DNA of 64,000 nt from Triatoma infestans (lineage: Eukaryota; Arthropoda; Insecta; Hemiptera; Reduviidae). Positions 1 to 11,426 of the stretch are shown piece after piece. The stretch is taken from positions 90,968 to 154,967 of the forward strand of contig JAAEAF010003832.1 of assembly GCA_011037195.1 (NCBI GenBank), written 5' to 3'. The notes under the pieces are model-generated. The model was given only the letters and a program-made list of their open reading frames with translations, made no database searches and was not told where the DNA came from. Made by a program: the position numbers and the translations under genes. Each line of letters begins with the position of its first letter. Position 1 is the stretch's first letter.

Positions 1-927
1 TTCTCAAAACTGTAATTGACAAATTTTATAGTGTGTGTACCAAATTTGATGAAATTCGTTGGAGTTTCTTCGAAAACTGAAAAAAAATGTTCAGTAAAAG
101 CGCACTTCGTTTACTAATTTTCTTGAAACTCGGAATTTTGGCCATCTATTTATTTCTAATTATTTTGATTGAAAGGTAGAATTGTGTAATCAACTATGAT
201 AGCACTTTAGAGAAAAATATAACCCCAAAAGCCCCCTTAATGACTTCATCAGGAGAAATGTTTCAAATATAAGTTATAGCTCTTTATATGTTCACATTCC
301 ATATGACCATATGGAAGAAAATCGTTGGAGCCGTTTTCAAGAAAATACCAGAAAACTGAAAAATACATTTCAGTAAAAAAGCATTTCCGATCATCCGTTT
401 TTTTCAAACACGGAATTTCAACTACACATTTAATTCTAACTTATATTATTTGATGACAGAATTGTATAATAAACTGAAATAGCACTTTAAAAAAAACCTA
501 ACCCCATCCCTGCCCTAAAAGTGCCCTTAAATGAATTTTTCCAGTGAAATGTTTTAAATAAAAGTTGTAGATCTTTGTATGTGTAGTTCATCTACCAAGT
601 TTGTTTAAAATTGTCGAGGCCATTTTTGAGAAAATCGCAAGGAAAAAAACATTAATTAAAGTGCTACTTCCGGTTGAGGAATTTTGAGCGCTGACCTACT
701 GTCGGATCCCATGCTGATTCCGAATATCAAGTTTCAACTTTCTACGATTTTTCATTTTTGAGCTATGCTGTTCACATACATATATACACACAAACACACA
801 CATATCTTTTTCTAAAAACCACTTTTTTGGACTCAAGGGACCTCAAAACGGATATTTCTGGTGAAAACTAGATATCGAAAATTTGACACGATTACAATAC
901 TTCCTCATATTAGGAGTAAGAGAAAGT
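1..927 (+). repeat. 1-kb interspersed repeat, copy cut by the window edge
   Basis: Forward copy of the dominant repeat. The window begins inside its first lines and it ends in GGAGTAAGAGAAAG near 927. Three diverged internal subunits are visible: each runs from an 'aaatcgttggagc' type block through a CTTCCGGTT-like block to an 'agcactttag ... aacccca' block and an 'aagttgtagctctttgtatg' block. No coding capacity is seen; short open frames are shadows. What drives its mobility is not evident. Confidence 0.85.
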
Positions 928-1202
928 AAAAAAACTTTGTTTTATTATTTGGTTTTTGAAATTTGGTTCAAATAGTTAACTTTGGCAGACCTCAGAGTAG
1001 TCAGAAACTATTCGTTAGATTGTTTTAATACTCTGGAACTATGTGATTTTAGTTTTTCAGCCCACATTATTAAGAAGATTTCATTGTTGAGCTATAAAAA
1101 GTTTTTACACCTACTTTATTACTTTAGATTTTAGTGAAGTTATGAATTTATAATATATTAATTACACAATGGAAAATAAGTTTATGATAAATTTAATTTA
1201 AT

Positions 1203-1499
1203 TAGTTTTAATTTGAAAGTTTATGCGAAATAATTCCATTACAATCTGTCACAAGTTTTTTGATGAAGTTGTACAAAAAAAAAAAGTTTTTATTAACTTT
1301 GTTTTCTTTCATACAAAACTGTATTCAAAGAAAATTTTTAAACATAATTAAAAAAAACTAAAATTAAACATTATTTCAACAATAAAATAATATAATATAA
1401 ATATATATAAAAAAAATCTGGTGTGAAACACAATCTGCAGTTAATACAGTAATTATAGACTGATCATATTTTCTTTAATATTCAAATAGTTTAATACTA
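1203..1499 (+). repeat. ~297-bp direct repeat, first copy
   Basis: Starts TAGTTTTAATTTGAAAG and is repeated almost unchanged at 2674-2973. It contains the first bases of the 1-kb repeat (TCTGGTGTGAAACAC) just after a poly(A) run, but diverges right after, so a truncated repeat terminus is embedded in the duplicated block. Confidence 0.85.
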
Positions 1500-2010
1500 T
1501 ACTTAGTTGCCCTAACATACATACACACACACATACATATATATATATACATAACGTGTTGGTTATCTCCATGGCAGGTTATGTTTGAGTTAATGGAATG
1601 CAGGGCAGAAGACTATCAATAACATTGAACAAAATACAAAAAATATTTCAAATCCAACTCACAGTTTCCTCAAAAACCCTAAAATCACTTTTCCCGGTCA
1701 AATGTTTCAAATAAAATGGATGCGATTATATCTGTGCAGTTAGCGTTCTAAAGTTTAAAATAAAGCCCTACATCCGTTTTCGAAAAAAAAAAAAATCAAA
1801 AAACCTCAAGATTCTGTAAGAAACAAATTCTGTATATTTGCATTTCCCGTTAACCGATTTATATTCAAATTGAGAAGTCAACCATTGTTTCTTATGCTCG
1901 GTAATATTTATGTATTATATATAGCAAAGGATCTTTAGTGGGAAGATTCCTCAGACCCCCTCCCCCTTTTTCAATGCCTTCTTCTTAACTATTGTCGTTA
2001 CAATTAGTAA
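1500..2010. other. No gene seen; TA/CA microsatellite and AT-rich DNA
   Basis: A short (AC)n(AT)n microsatellite lies near 1518-1552. The rest is AT-rich and every reading frame is closed. Nothing else is supportable. Confidence 0.6.
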
Positions 2011-2011
2011 T

Positions 2012-2421
2012 ATTCTCATCATATTATTACTATTATTATTCAGACCTACAGCCAGTCCAACGTTCGTGAGTGCTTCACAAACTTCGAAGTGTGCGAAAAA
2101 GGCACACCAAGGCGATTGAGGTGCGCTTGCAAGTACGCGTGGTCTAAAACAAGTCGAAAACAAATCACGAAAGTTCCTCCTGGCCAGGTAATGAAGAATG
2201 GGCTGACTGCTCATTACACTCCATTGTTTACCAAGTACCAGCTTGTTGATGAAGTAATAAATTTACAACTTCTTTACCATTGGCTAGGAGAAATCTTTTT
2301 AATAAGTTGTATTTCACTGGCTCAGATGGCTGATCATTTTGTGCACCCATTTCACCCAATTAAACTGCCTATTTATTTCCAATTAACTCGCAGTGACTCG
2401 AGATCCATTGTAACACAATAA
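2012..2421. other. Unassigned open stretch, possibly a retroelement 3' end
   Basis: A 110-codon frame is open on the plus strand (2089-2421) and an 87-codon frame on the minus strand (2214-1951). I recognise neither. The minus-strand frame runs into an (AAT)n-like tract at about 2012-2040, resembling the microsatellite tails of the LINE fragments elsewhere here, so a LINE 3' end on the minus strand is one possibility. The base composition is less AT-rich than the surroundings. No domain, signal peptide or splice context is clear. Confidence 0.25.
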
Positions 2422-2673
2422 TCCACCCAACTGATCACAGTTTATCCAATATGCTCCGATATTTCAATACTCGTAAGATTCATTAGAACCTCGAGATGTT
2501 AAGGCTAATATTGCAACAATGGAAATAGTAAAAAATTATCACTTGCCTTCTTTCTTCGTCTTCAATAAGGCGGAGGGCCAATACAATGGCTCTAACTTGC
2601 CCAACAAAATTGGACGCAAATAGACCGACAAGTTCAGATATACAGAAGCTCGGGAGAAAATCTTAGCCTCAGC

Positions 2674-2973
2674 TAGTTTTAATTTGAAAGTTTATGCGAA
2701 ATAATTCCATTACAATCTGTCACAAGTTTTTTGATGAAGTTGTACAAAATAAAACTGTTTTCATTAACCTTGTTTTCTTTCCTACAAAACTGTGTTCAAA
2801 GAAAATCTTTAAACATAATTTAAAAAAAAACTAAAATTAAACATTATTTTAACAATAAAATAATATAATATAAATATATATAAAAAAAATCTGGTGTGAA
2901 ACACATAACTGCAGTTAATACAGTAATTATAAACTGATCATATTTTCTTTAATATTCAAATAGTTTAATACTA
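2674..2973 (+). repeat. ~300-bp direct repeat, second copy
   Basis: Near-identical to 1203-1499 over its full length, in the same orientation, about 1.2 kb downstream. The boundaries are sharp: TAGTTTTAATTT at the start and TTTAATACTA at the end in both copies. The pair could be a local duplication, or two copies of a short element carrying part of the 1-kb repeat terminus. Confidence 0.85.
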
Positions 2974-3164
2974 GGTGTACAAATAGTTTAAAACATAGGA
3001 TTACCTCCCGGTGCTGATCCATCGTGAAGATATGTTTCCACTTCTCTCGGCGGTGCCATTTATGGATCGATTCCAATGCTTCATGTTTTTGGACAATTGT
3101 GTAATGATTGGTTAGGAAAGAAAAATTTAGATTACGATAAGTAAGACTTAATGTACATTGTCTA

Positions 3165-3560
3165 TATTGAATGAGAATATAAACATTGCAAGAACTCTAC
3201 ACTGTAATATTATAGAGTGATTATAGTATCGTGAGAAGAGAGTGACAGACTGACTGGCAGAGTGACGGTATGAAAACAATGATTGTTTTGAATGTTGAGG
3301 TTGGTTCGAATGGCGTTTGAATGAAGCACCCTTTTTTTAGTTAAAGACTGTACTTATCCGTTCCCTTATTAACTTCCTCTTCCAATGCCTAGATGTGGTC
3401 CTTATGTTGCCCCCTCTAAAAGCAACCACTAGGGAGACATGTCGATCCATTATAGTACTCTTAAAATGGTACAAAAAAAAAATCAGTATTCCTCAAAAAA
3501 TATTCCAAATACAAGTGATAGGCATTTAAGTAAAGTACGAGTATATAAATTTTAAAGAAT
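3165..3560 (+). repeat. ~400-bp repeat, partner of 9845-10245 in inverse orientation
   Basis: Shares long stretches with 9845-10245 on the opposite strand, for example GACATGTCGATCCATTA and TACTCTTAAAATGGTA, plus the preceding CACTCTGCC / GAGAAGAGAGTGA region. No coding sequence is seen. The family is unidentified. Confidence 0.75.
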
Positions 3561-3800
3561 CATGCGAAAAACTGAAAAAATTCGGTTGTGGTGTTTGCCC
3601 GAAATCTTCATGTCAGATGCGTTACGGTAACTAAATCAAGTTTGAGCTTCATACTTTTCATTTTTGGGATATTTTGTTCTTTTTCTCTCTCTCCTACTCT
3701 CTCTCTCTCTCTAAGAGAAGTTCAAAAATTATATTTCTCAAGAAAATTCAATTTCGAAAAATTCACTCGATCTCAATATTTCCTCTTACAATAATAAGAG
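3561..3800 (+). repeat. Decayed relative of the 1-kb repeat 3' part
   Basis: Keeps the order of the 1-kb repeat end: an 'aactgaaaaaattc' block, a CT-rich microsatellite where other copies have CA repeats, then TTTCGAAAAATTCACTCGAT and TTTCCTCTTAC followed by AAGAGAAAATAAAAAG. It is too diverged to be a recent copy. Confidence 0.55.
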
Positions 3801-4165
3801 AAAATAAAAAGTTTTTATCATTTAATTATTCGTGACCCAAATGAATATTTATTTGAATAAATTTTTTCAAGCAATTTATCATCTTTTGAATTATAAACAT
3901 AAGTAGGGAGGATTACAAAATATTGGGTTTGATATTGTTTCATACGAGTTAAAGATTTTGTTTACGATTCTTAAAATTGCCTAAAATCTTTAATATTAAT
4001 TTGACATTAATTAGTTTACTTAATTCTTATACTCGTTTCAATAAATATGTTGTCATTTACCATAAAAACATTCTCTTCTGATTTGTACTCCATTAATGAC
4101 AAGTAAAACATCGTCAATGTTAATGTAAGGTCAGAAGGAAAACTAAAATGAATAATCAGTCTAAT
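3801..4165. other. No gene seen; AT-rich sequence
   Basis: All frames are short and no repeat family from elsewhere in the window is recognisable here. Confidence 0.55.
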
Positions 4166-4400
4166 TTTTAGCCCTTAGATTTTTTTCTTCCTAGGATCTT
4201 CTTACAGCTCACTGTTCGGTGATGGGCAATGTTGTCTGTAACGAGAGAACAATATCCGGAGACCGGCAGTGCACCGAATTTGGGGTAGCAAAGCCGAAGA
4301 TGGGGCATTTGGTTGTACTGACCCAGAAGGGCTTTGGATAGCATAGGGGCTCGGTCCCTCCTCTCAGACAGTAAACAAAGACAAAATAGTCTAATTTTCA
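4166..4400 (+). repeat. SINE body, 5' tRNA-like head missing
   Basis: Begins at the 'cccttagatttt' block that follows the tRNA-like head in the full copies (compare 13121-13332 and 22025-22250). It continues through 'agctcactgttcggtgatgg' and 'ccggagaccggcagtgcac'. It is 5'-truncated. Confidence 0.65.
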
Positions 4401-4404
4401 AATG

Positions 4405-4680
4405 TTCGTTCTCACGCGTTGGTCTAATGGTTAACGCACTCGCCTTTCGTGCGAGAACTCAGGGTTCGATTCCCTTGAGGGCAAAGTCGGTGTTGACCTC
4501 GTGATAAACGTGGGAAGCTATAGTTGGTAGCGCCCTAGGTAGCGAAGGCCGGAACTAAACGGCGTGGAAACTGCGGCGTGCTTACCAACCCCCCCCCTAT
4601 TCAAATCGCCGTCTGGCAAGCCTTGGCCCTTCATGGGCTTTTGCGCCATAGTGTTTTACTACATTATTATTACAAACAAC
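4405..4680 (+). repeat. tRNA-derived SINE with a Glu-like head
   Basis: The first ~75 bases fold like a tRNA. A box A-like TGGTCTAATGGTTAACGC is followed by an anticodon arm CTCGC / GCGAG enclosing a 7-base loop CTTTCGT (anticodon TTC, Glu) and a box B-like GGTTCGATTCC. About 200 bases of unrelated body follow. The head lacks a normal acceptor stem, so I read this as a SINE with an internal pol III promoter rather than a tRNA gene. Confidence 0.65.
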
Positions 4681-4684
4681 ACTG

Positions 4685-4800
4685 CTCTTCACTACAGCGA
4701 GTTGTAGATGCTCCTAAGAAGAGAAAATCTAAATGCTAGATTCGAACCCGGGACCTCCACGTTGCTAGTCCAGCTACCACTGAGCTAATCCCTTCCTTCT
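4685..4800 (-). repeat. SINE fragment with tRNA-like head, reverse strand
   Basis: On the minus strand it reads GGGATTAGCTCAGTGGTAG (box A-like), then CCCGGGTTCGAATCT (box B-like), then 'agattttctcttcttagga', which matches the junction between head and body in the other SINE copies. Confidence 0.65.
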
Positions 4801-5623
4801 CCCTTGGCTTACGCCAAGTAACTAGGGGTGGAGACCCTAGTTTGTGTACTATGTTTATCCTTGTCTGTAAAGTGTAGAGTGTATGTAGTTTAAGTGTATT
4901 GTGCACTGTTCTGAAGAAGTGCATGAAGTACTGAGCTGTGATAACCCATAGGGGTCGCTATTCCCCAAGTTACTGCATGCAACACATACCCCTTGCGGGC
5001 AAATTCTGCACATATATTCAATTAGTTAGTATTATAACTACAATATGTCCATTTCTCATAACTGCAGCTTGAAATGCACAGTCTTTTGTGCAATGATAAT
5101 GTCTAAATCAAACATGTTATTATCAAATTGTATATTACATTATATTAATATAACATTAATTATTACTGATGCTGATGGTGCATTATATTCCAACTGCGTA
5201 ACAACTGTTTAATGAACACACATTGTATTGAATGTATATAATAACTTGCGTTCAAAACAAAATTATAGAGCATTCTCTTTTGGTCAATAATAAATTTATT
5301 AATAAAATAGATGTAATTAAAGTAATATAAATTTTTTTATGTCATTACAATTTAAAAATCAATAGATTTATTTATTTAGTGATGGAATGGAATTAGGTTA
5401 ACTATAATTGTAATTATTCAATTTCTTCTGGAACAAATATGTAATTACGAACCTATGATGGAATATTATAAACAAACTATAATAACTTCGTGTTATCGTT
5501 GTTTTTTTTCCACCAATGAAGAAAAAGACTGAATAGTAATATTTCTATCCAAAGATATGTAAAAAGTTTATTTTTCATCTCCCTAACAGTTTGGAGGGGA
5601 ATATTTATTGGTACAATTATTAC

Positions 5624-6334
5624 CTGGTGTGAAACACTCGCATAACTTTCTCTTATTCCAATTTTCAAAATTGTATTTGACAAATTTTATAGTTAGTATT
5701 TTGACAAATTTAATGAAATTCTTCGGTGTTTTTATAGGAGAAAATCTCAAAACCTGAAAAAACTGTTCAGTAAAAAACACACTTCCGGTTTACTAATTGT
5801 TTTGAAACTCGGAATTTTGGTAATATATTTATTAATAATTAATTTAGTTGAGATGATAGAATTGTGTAATAAACTGAAATAGCACTTTAGTTGGCAATCC
5901 ATCCCCACGCCTCCCCCAAAAGTGCCATTAAATGCATTTTCCCGGAGAAAAGTTTCAAATAAAAATTGTCGATCTTTGTATGTGTAGTTGATATACCAAG
6001 TTTAAAAGAAATTCGTTGGAGCAAATTTTTGAGAAAATTGCAAAAGAGTGAAAAAAAGCATTCAGTAAAGGTGGTACCTTCGGTTGAGGAATTTTGATAG
6101 ATAATCTATTGTCAGTTCCCGTGGTGATACCCAAACGGAATATCAAGTTTTAAATTTCTATGATTTTTTCGTGTTTGAGTTAACTGTTCACATACATACA
6201 ACACACACCCACACACAGGCCATTTGATAAAAACCGCTTTCTTGGACTTAGGGAACATGTAAACGGATATTTAAAACACGATTATCCAAAATTTGACACG
6301 ATTACAATAATTCCACTTACTAGGAATAAAATAA
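5624..6334 (+). repeat. 1-kb repeat, shortened copy
   Basis: Starts CTGGTGTGAAACACTCGCA and ends 'cttactaggaataaa'. It is about 710 bp because one internal subunit is missing. The terminal block has lost the exact GGAGTAAGAGAAAG. No coding capacity. Confidence 0.85.
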
Positions 6335-6735
6335 TGTAAAATAAGTTGTGTGCTACAATATACGAGATACACTTTGTAATTATCGTAGTTCTTTCTGCCA
6401 AATGTTCTTAAAAGTCTTTGTTTTTGTTAATTTGTTCCCCAATATTGCTCACGAGCTTGGTTAGCTGACTTCGTTTGGTCACCCACAAGAATCGATTCTA
6501 TTCGCATAAATTTGTGATAACAAAGAATTTCGGCTGCTTGGAAGCCTTAATAGATTTGTGAACTGGTTACCACTAATTGATAGACTTTTGATATCATGGA
6601 GAAAAAAGATCTTGCACTTTCTTGTAATTAGACATTTGTAATGCGTTCAATTTTATGTACATTTTGTCCATTGTTTTAGCAACTTGCATGAAATCAACTA
6701 ACATTTACTATATAATCATTATTTAGACGTTATAG
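6335..6735. other. No gene seen
   Basis: AT-rich sequence between a 1-kb repeat and a foldback element. All frames are short. Confidence 0.5.
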
Positions 6736-6941
6736 TATTAATTTTTTTGTTGTGGTTGGTTTCGCAGAGCTGGAAAGCATCAGAGATATTTTCCGTGACA
6801 GGCTGCTTCTTTTTGTGGTCATTGAACATCATCAGAATGTTTTTGCCAAAACAGTGCGATAACACATAGACTTTCAAAGAGCAAATTTAGTTGATACACT
6901 ATATACACATTGAGTCAGAGTGTCTCTGATATTAAGTTTTT
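6736..6941. mobile_element. Foldback element, GTTGTGG family, right arm truncated
   Basis: The left arm matches the family start (GTTGTGGTTGGTTTCGCAG, then AGCTGGAAAGCATCAGAGA). The right arm is cut to TGTCTCTGA. A 12-bp direct repeat with one mismatch flanks it (TATTAATTTTTT at 6736-6747, TATTAAGTTTTT at 6930-6941). The hammerhead-like core has decayed in this copy. Confidence 0.65.
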
Positions 6942-6962
6942 GATAAAATGTCGGAACATTAT

Positions 6963-7275
6963 TCTTTTAGAATATGATAATAAAGATTCTCGACCGATAT
7001 ATTAATAAGTGCAGGAGATCACGAGGAGCGGTCAATAAAAACATTTTTTTTAAACTTATCATCCTACGTTTCGACAAATTTATAGCCTTCTTCAGGGATA
7101 AAAATAAATAAAATATTAAACGGTGTTTAGTGTGCTTATGTGTAACCCCGTTTAACATTTTTTTAATTTTTATCCCTGAAGAAGGCAGTAAATTTGTCGA
7201 AACGTAGGATAAGTTTAAAAAAAGTGTTTTTATTGACCGCTCCTCGTGGTCTCCTGCACTTATCTTTTAGAATAT
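6963..7275. mobile_element. Foldback element with hammerhead-like motifs and a 13-bp target duplication
   Basis: Flanked by perfect TCTTTTAGAATAT at 6963-6975 and 7263-7275. Inside, arms of about 95 bp at roughly 7005-7105 and 7170-7262 are inverted copies. The plus-strand right arm has TTATCC (7170-7175), CTGAAGA (7176-7182), one A, a short hairpin ending at 7198, GAAACGTA (7199-7206), and then GGATAA (7207-7212), which pairs with TTATCC. That is the hammerhead order of stem I, core box, stem II, GAAA, short stem III, stem I. The left arm has the same motif on the minus strand. Confidence 0.75.
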
Positions 7276-7299
7276 CTTCACTGAGTAATATTTATTTAT

Positions 7300-7800
7300 T
7301 TTTTTTTCTGTAGCTCTGAGGGCCATGAAGATCTTTGGTTTCCTTACAATAAAACAGTCATCCAGTCATCCATATCTCGAGCCTAAGTTTGGCATTTCCG
7401 TACTTGGACTATCCTCCTCTACGTCTTGCACCCATCTATCTCTTAACCTTCTACCAACTGAGTCACCATCCATTCTTTTTTTCTTTCTAGAGCATTCTCT
7501 CTTCGTCCAATCTTACCACTTGCCCTAGCCAACACAGACTACTTGCCTTCACCATTGCCACCACTAACTCTGGCTCTTCGTTCAGGTCTTTCAGTTGTAA
7601 CATTGGTTCTTCTTCTCCAGGAGTCACCATTCCTCGCCGATCCATACATTTTTCACAACACCTTTCTTTCCCAGGTGTTTAACCTCTTCTCTGGCGCTTT
7701 TGTGAATTCCCAAGGTTCTTCTGCACAAGTCTCACTATGGTTTTTACAAATTCTTATTTTTATCGTTTTATTTTTCAAAATCTTTTGTACAGCCGTCTAG
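7300..7800 (-). pseudogene. Decayed LINE C-terminal region
   Basis: On the minus strand the frames spell, with stops and shifts, pieces typical of the region after the RT thumb in non-LTR retrotransposons: a TWERKVL-like piece followed by KMYGSARNGDSWRRR, a WLGQVVRLDEER piece (cf. WLGHVxRM), then VGRRLRDRWVQDVEED. The order matches the better-preserved remnants at 25524-26660 and 37347-38365. No catalytic RT motif survives, and the plus-strand frames here are shadows. Confidence 0.6.
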
Positions 7801-8620
7801 TATTGTACTACCTGTACCATTTTTTTTTTTTTTTTTAAATATCGTTCGTGGCTGTGATTATATCGCCCAGATATTTGAACTGGTCCTTGCTTCTAAAAGC
7901 GTACCTCCACTGCATTTAATACATTTTCTCTACTGTAGGCTCTTCTATTCCATTTTATCATTATTTATTTTTTGGATGTACCCAAATTCAACTAAATTTA
8001 TCATGAAAAATATCTGAAATAGTAAATTCCAGGAGGCCTTGATTTCTAATATAATTATTTCCAAGGCCCTATAGTCGAGAAGTATTTCTTTTGCCTCCTA
8101 GAGTTCCATATATCTCTAAAATGAACTGTCATTGCACGAATTGTTAAAACAATATCTTGAGGACATACAAAAATTAACAAAAAAATTATTCAGTTGTTTT
8201 TGAAAGCCTTAGCATGCAGTAAGAAGATATAATTCATTATTTTTCATATAAATACCTTTTCACTTACTTTTGTTTAGTTGAATGTCAGAATTCTATATCA
8301 AGTTCAAACTGTCTCTCCAGTTGCATTGAATCCAGCACATTGAATTTGTTCATACACATAGAGCTGTTATCTATCCACCATTGAATATATTCTTGAATAT
8401 GCAAGTTTTTCTTGCTTCATTCCACACTTTAGACTTTTCATTGCTTTCCTCCATTTTTTTTTGTGTGCAAATAAAACTAAGGCTGAGTTTCTTAAGAAAT
8501 TCATTTAAAATTTATAGTTTTTAAAGAAATGTTTTGCCAACTGCTAAGCAGGGATAAATTCTAATGAATTGTTTCTTGGCCTTTTAAACAACATTATTAG
8601 AAAAATTAGAAGTGATATTA
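7801..8620. other. No gene seen
   Basis: AT-rich, with an 18-base poly(T) near 7820. No coding or repeat assignment. Confidence 0.5.
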
Positions 8621-8623
8621 GGT

Positions 8624-8910
8624 TATTATTATTATTATTATTATTGATGGGGGTTGCAAATTGATGGAGAACCTCAGCCTTGAAGGATCGGATCTTAGAC
8701 TATCCCCGCTCGGAAACTTCTCAGTGCATTGCCAATCTCCGGGCAATGTTCTCTTCTTATATAAAATACTGCCTACAACGGACAGAGAATTTTAAGAGGC
8801 TCCTAGGATGAGAAAATTAAAGTGCAGCTATGCCAAGACAACCTATTCAACCCGGAGCCTCCGTGCTTCCCGATCTATTCATCCAGCTCATTATCGCCGA
8901 GCTAATCTAT
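8624..8910 (-). repeat. tRNA-derived SINE, reverse strand
   Basis: Contains the SINE body in reverse (TTCTCAGTGCATTGCCAATC, GAGGCTCCTAGGATGAGAAA) and a decayed head near 8850-8910 with AGCTCATTATCGCCGAGCTA. An (ATT)n tract at 8624-8645 lies at the tail side. Confidence 0.6.
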
Positions 8911-9137
8911 TATCTCGTTTATCTAAATTTCTTATAGTTTTTTTTTATTCTCACATTATTATCATACTTTCTTATTCTTGCTACAAAATCCTTGAAAGCA
9001 CATTTACAAAATTTCACTTAGATGATTTCGGTGGTTTTTAATAAAATGAATTCTTGAAATTGAACATTATTAACAAAATTTACACATTTTTTCTGTTAAT
9101 TTGTATTTTTAATGTTAATATCATTTTGTACTATATA

Positions 9138-9821
9138 CAGGGTATCCCAAGGTATATGGATAACGACTTTTTCTCGGAAACTAAGATATTTTACAAGTTA
9201 TGAATGAAAACATGATTCTTATAAGAAATTTCAAAATGATATTATAACGGTTTTTTTTTATTGAATAAGAAGAAAAGTACTATTTATTATAAATTTTACT
9301 CCTCATTAATAACAGATCTTGCTCGAACTGGCCCCCACCATTAGAGATGCATACACATGCTTTTTCCTGCCAATTGTACCTTACGACCAAAGAAATACAT
9401 CTCTAATAGTGGAGGCCAGTTCGAGCAAGATCTGTAATTAATGAGGAGTAAAATTTATAATAAAATAGTACTTTTCTTCTTATTCAATCAAAAAACCGTT
9501 ATAATATCATTTTGAAATTTCTTATAGGAATCATGTTTTCATTCATAACTTGTAAAATATCGGCTCAAAGAAAAAAAACCGTTCAAGTAAATTTTTCTTA
9601 CAAAAAATAGAGGAATCTATTCCTTAAATAAAAACCACACCTCCCTATTTGAAAAAATGAAGTTGGTGCCTGTATCTCGCTTCTGGAAGCACCAAAACAA
9701 ATTTGCAAATTAAATTTGGTTTTCTAACAAAAAACTACGGGGATACGTATTTTTTCAGTTTTTTTCTAGCTATCTTAGTTTCCGAGAAAAAGTCGTTATC
9801 CATATATCTTGGGACACCCTG
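9138..9821. mobile_element. TIR DNA transposon, CAGGGTG termini, non-autonomous
   Basis: Terminal inverted repeats of about 50 bp start CAGGGTATCCCAAGGTATA on the left and, reversed, CAGGGTGTCCCAAGATATA on the right. TA dinucleotides flank both ends (9136-9137, 9822-9823), consistent with the IS630-Tc1-mariner superfamily. A second, nearly identical inverted pair of about 170 bp lies inside (about 9186-9357 and 9392-9563). No transposase is seen. Confidence 0.8.
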
Positions 9822-9844
9822 TATATTTTTCACCAACCAGATGT

Positions 9845-10245
9845 TTTCAGTTTTTCACAATATTCTTTAAACTTTATATACTTCACATAATTGCCTATCA
9901 CTATTATTTGGAATATTTTGCGAGGAAAATTTATTGTTTGGGTACCATTTTAAGAGTACTGTAATGGATCGACATGTCTCCCTACTGGTTGCTTTTAGAG
10001 AAGGCAACATAAGGCGCATATGTTTATTCCAATATGTATATTTGACATGTACTGGAAGGAAAAGTTAATAAGGGAAAGGGTAAATACAGTCATTAACTTA
10101 AAATGGGTGCCCCATTCAAACGCCATTTGAATAACCATCAACGTTCAAAACAACCATTGTTCTCATCCATCACTCTGCCAGTTAGTTTATCACTCTCTTC
10201 TCACGCTACTATAATCTCACACTAAAATATTACAGTGTAATAATT
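9845..10245 (-). repeat. ~400-bp repeat, inverse partner of 3165-3560
   Basis: Reverse-complement match to 3165-3560 with small indels, including the blocks around TACCATTTTAAGAGTACT and GGATCGACATGTCTCCCTA. Better preserved on the distal side (CACTCTGCCAGTTAGT). No open frame. Confidence 0.75.
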
Positions 10246-10614
10246 TTTTAGAGCAGAAAATGATTTATTTTTATTTCTGTTTCAAATGAAGCAGTCAATC
10301 TCATTAAAGAATTCACGCTCTCAGAAATATATTTAGTTTTCACTTCTATTTCTTTGGGCTTTCTTTGTAACTGTTTTGCCAATTATTCTTTTAATATATC
10401 ACCTTTTAAATCTTTTCATGTTAAAGAGAATATTTTTTTCCTCGGCTCCACTTCAATATATAGATTATTTTAGACCTAAACCTTAAAGTTCAGGAATAAT
10501 TCCTGAGTTAAAATAAGAAATTACCTTTCTCTGACCGTATTAACTTTTAGGAACCTCAAAGTTTGGCTTCGGAGTTTACTGAGATGTTTAATCTCACTCA
10601 GAAGCACTCGGTGG
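10246..10614. other. No gene seen
   Basis: AT-rich with closed frames. Nothing recognisable. Confidence 0.5.
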
Positions 10615-11330
10615 CCACTGCAATAATTTTGACTGAGAGGTTGCAGCGATAAACTGGGCAGTAGAAGAGATTTTGAAACCATACCATCCTAGACAAGTGG
10701 TTTTTCTTGGTAGATTCGAGAGCAACCATCATAGCACTAAGCTAACCATCACCGGCTAAAAATAGTAGAGTTCGTAAGGCGATAATTAACATCAGCAACA
10801 GACAGAGGGAAGGCTGGAAAGTCGTTCTCCAGTGGATTAGAGAGCGCCAAAAAAGGCCGACAGCTTGGCAAAAGAAGGAAGAAGCAACACGGGTCCTGGC
10901 GAAGAAAGCGTTCCATATGTAAACTTTTGCCATCAACTTAGAGCCAATGCAAAAGAGATCCTAAGTAATTGCCAACGGGGGAAGAAGCTGAAGGCAAGAA
11001 ATGGGCGGCCCTCTGCGACCATTCCCTTGCAGACAATCTCCCTCGAAAACAGCCACCGCTGTTTAGATTATTGATAGAGCATGACTTCCTTCAGGCGCAT
11101 CAACACCGGAATGGGAGTAGCCAACTCTCCAACATGTCTACTCTGCCATAACGGAGTAATGGATACCGACAACATGATTAACATTTGCTCCAAACTTGAC
11201 TATATCCGACACAGTTCGTCTGAAAACCAATATGAATATCACAGTATTATGTATTAGACTGCCAGAAGCATAATGGCTGTAAAAGCCAATGAAGTGGCGA
11301 AAAAAAATTGTAACTTCTAAAACGTTATAC
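10615..11330 (+). pseudogene. LINE RNase H and C-terminal knuckle remnant
   Basis: Read across frames on the plus strand. VFLVDSRATIIALS matches the RNase H strand carrying a catalytic Asp. GWKVVLQWI then matches the block before the second conserved region, and LAKKAF the helix after it. Further on, ADNLPRKQPPLFRLL and PTCLLCHNG form the start of a C-x2-C knuckle, whose expected His is Asn here. Several stops and frameshifts show it is dead. This order (RNase H, then a Cys-rich end) is known from RNase H-bearing non-LTR retrotransposons. The clade is not determined. Confidence 0.65.
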
Positions 11331-11393
11331 TTGTATGCATAAATGTCCCAAACAGTGTTTCTGGCAGTTTGGCCATATTAGTTAAAAAAAAAT

Positions 11394-11426
11394 ATTCTGG
11401 CGTGAAACACTCACACGGCTATAAAT
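11394..11426 (+). repeat. Isolated 5' end of the 1-kb repeat
   Basis: TCTGGCGTGAAACACTCACA follows an A-rich run, as in full copies, but the next bases are unrelated. This is a terminal fragment only. Confidence 0.6.

Noticed and set aside
4405..4480. A functional tRNA-Glu gene
   Set aside because: The anticodon arm and boxes are tRNA-like, but no proper acceptor stem closes and a SINE body follows.
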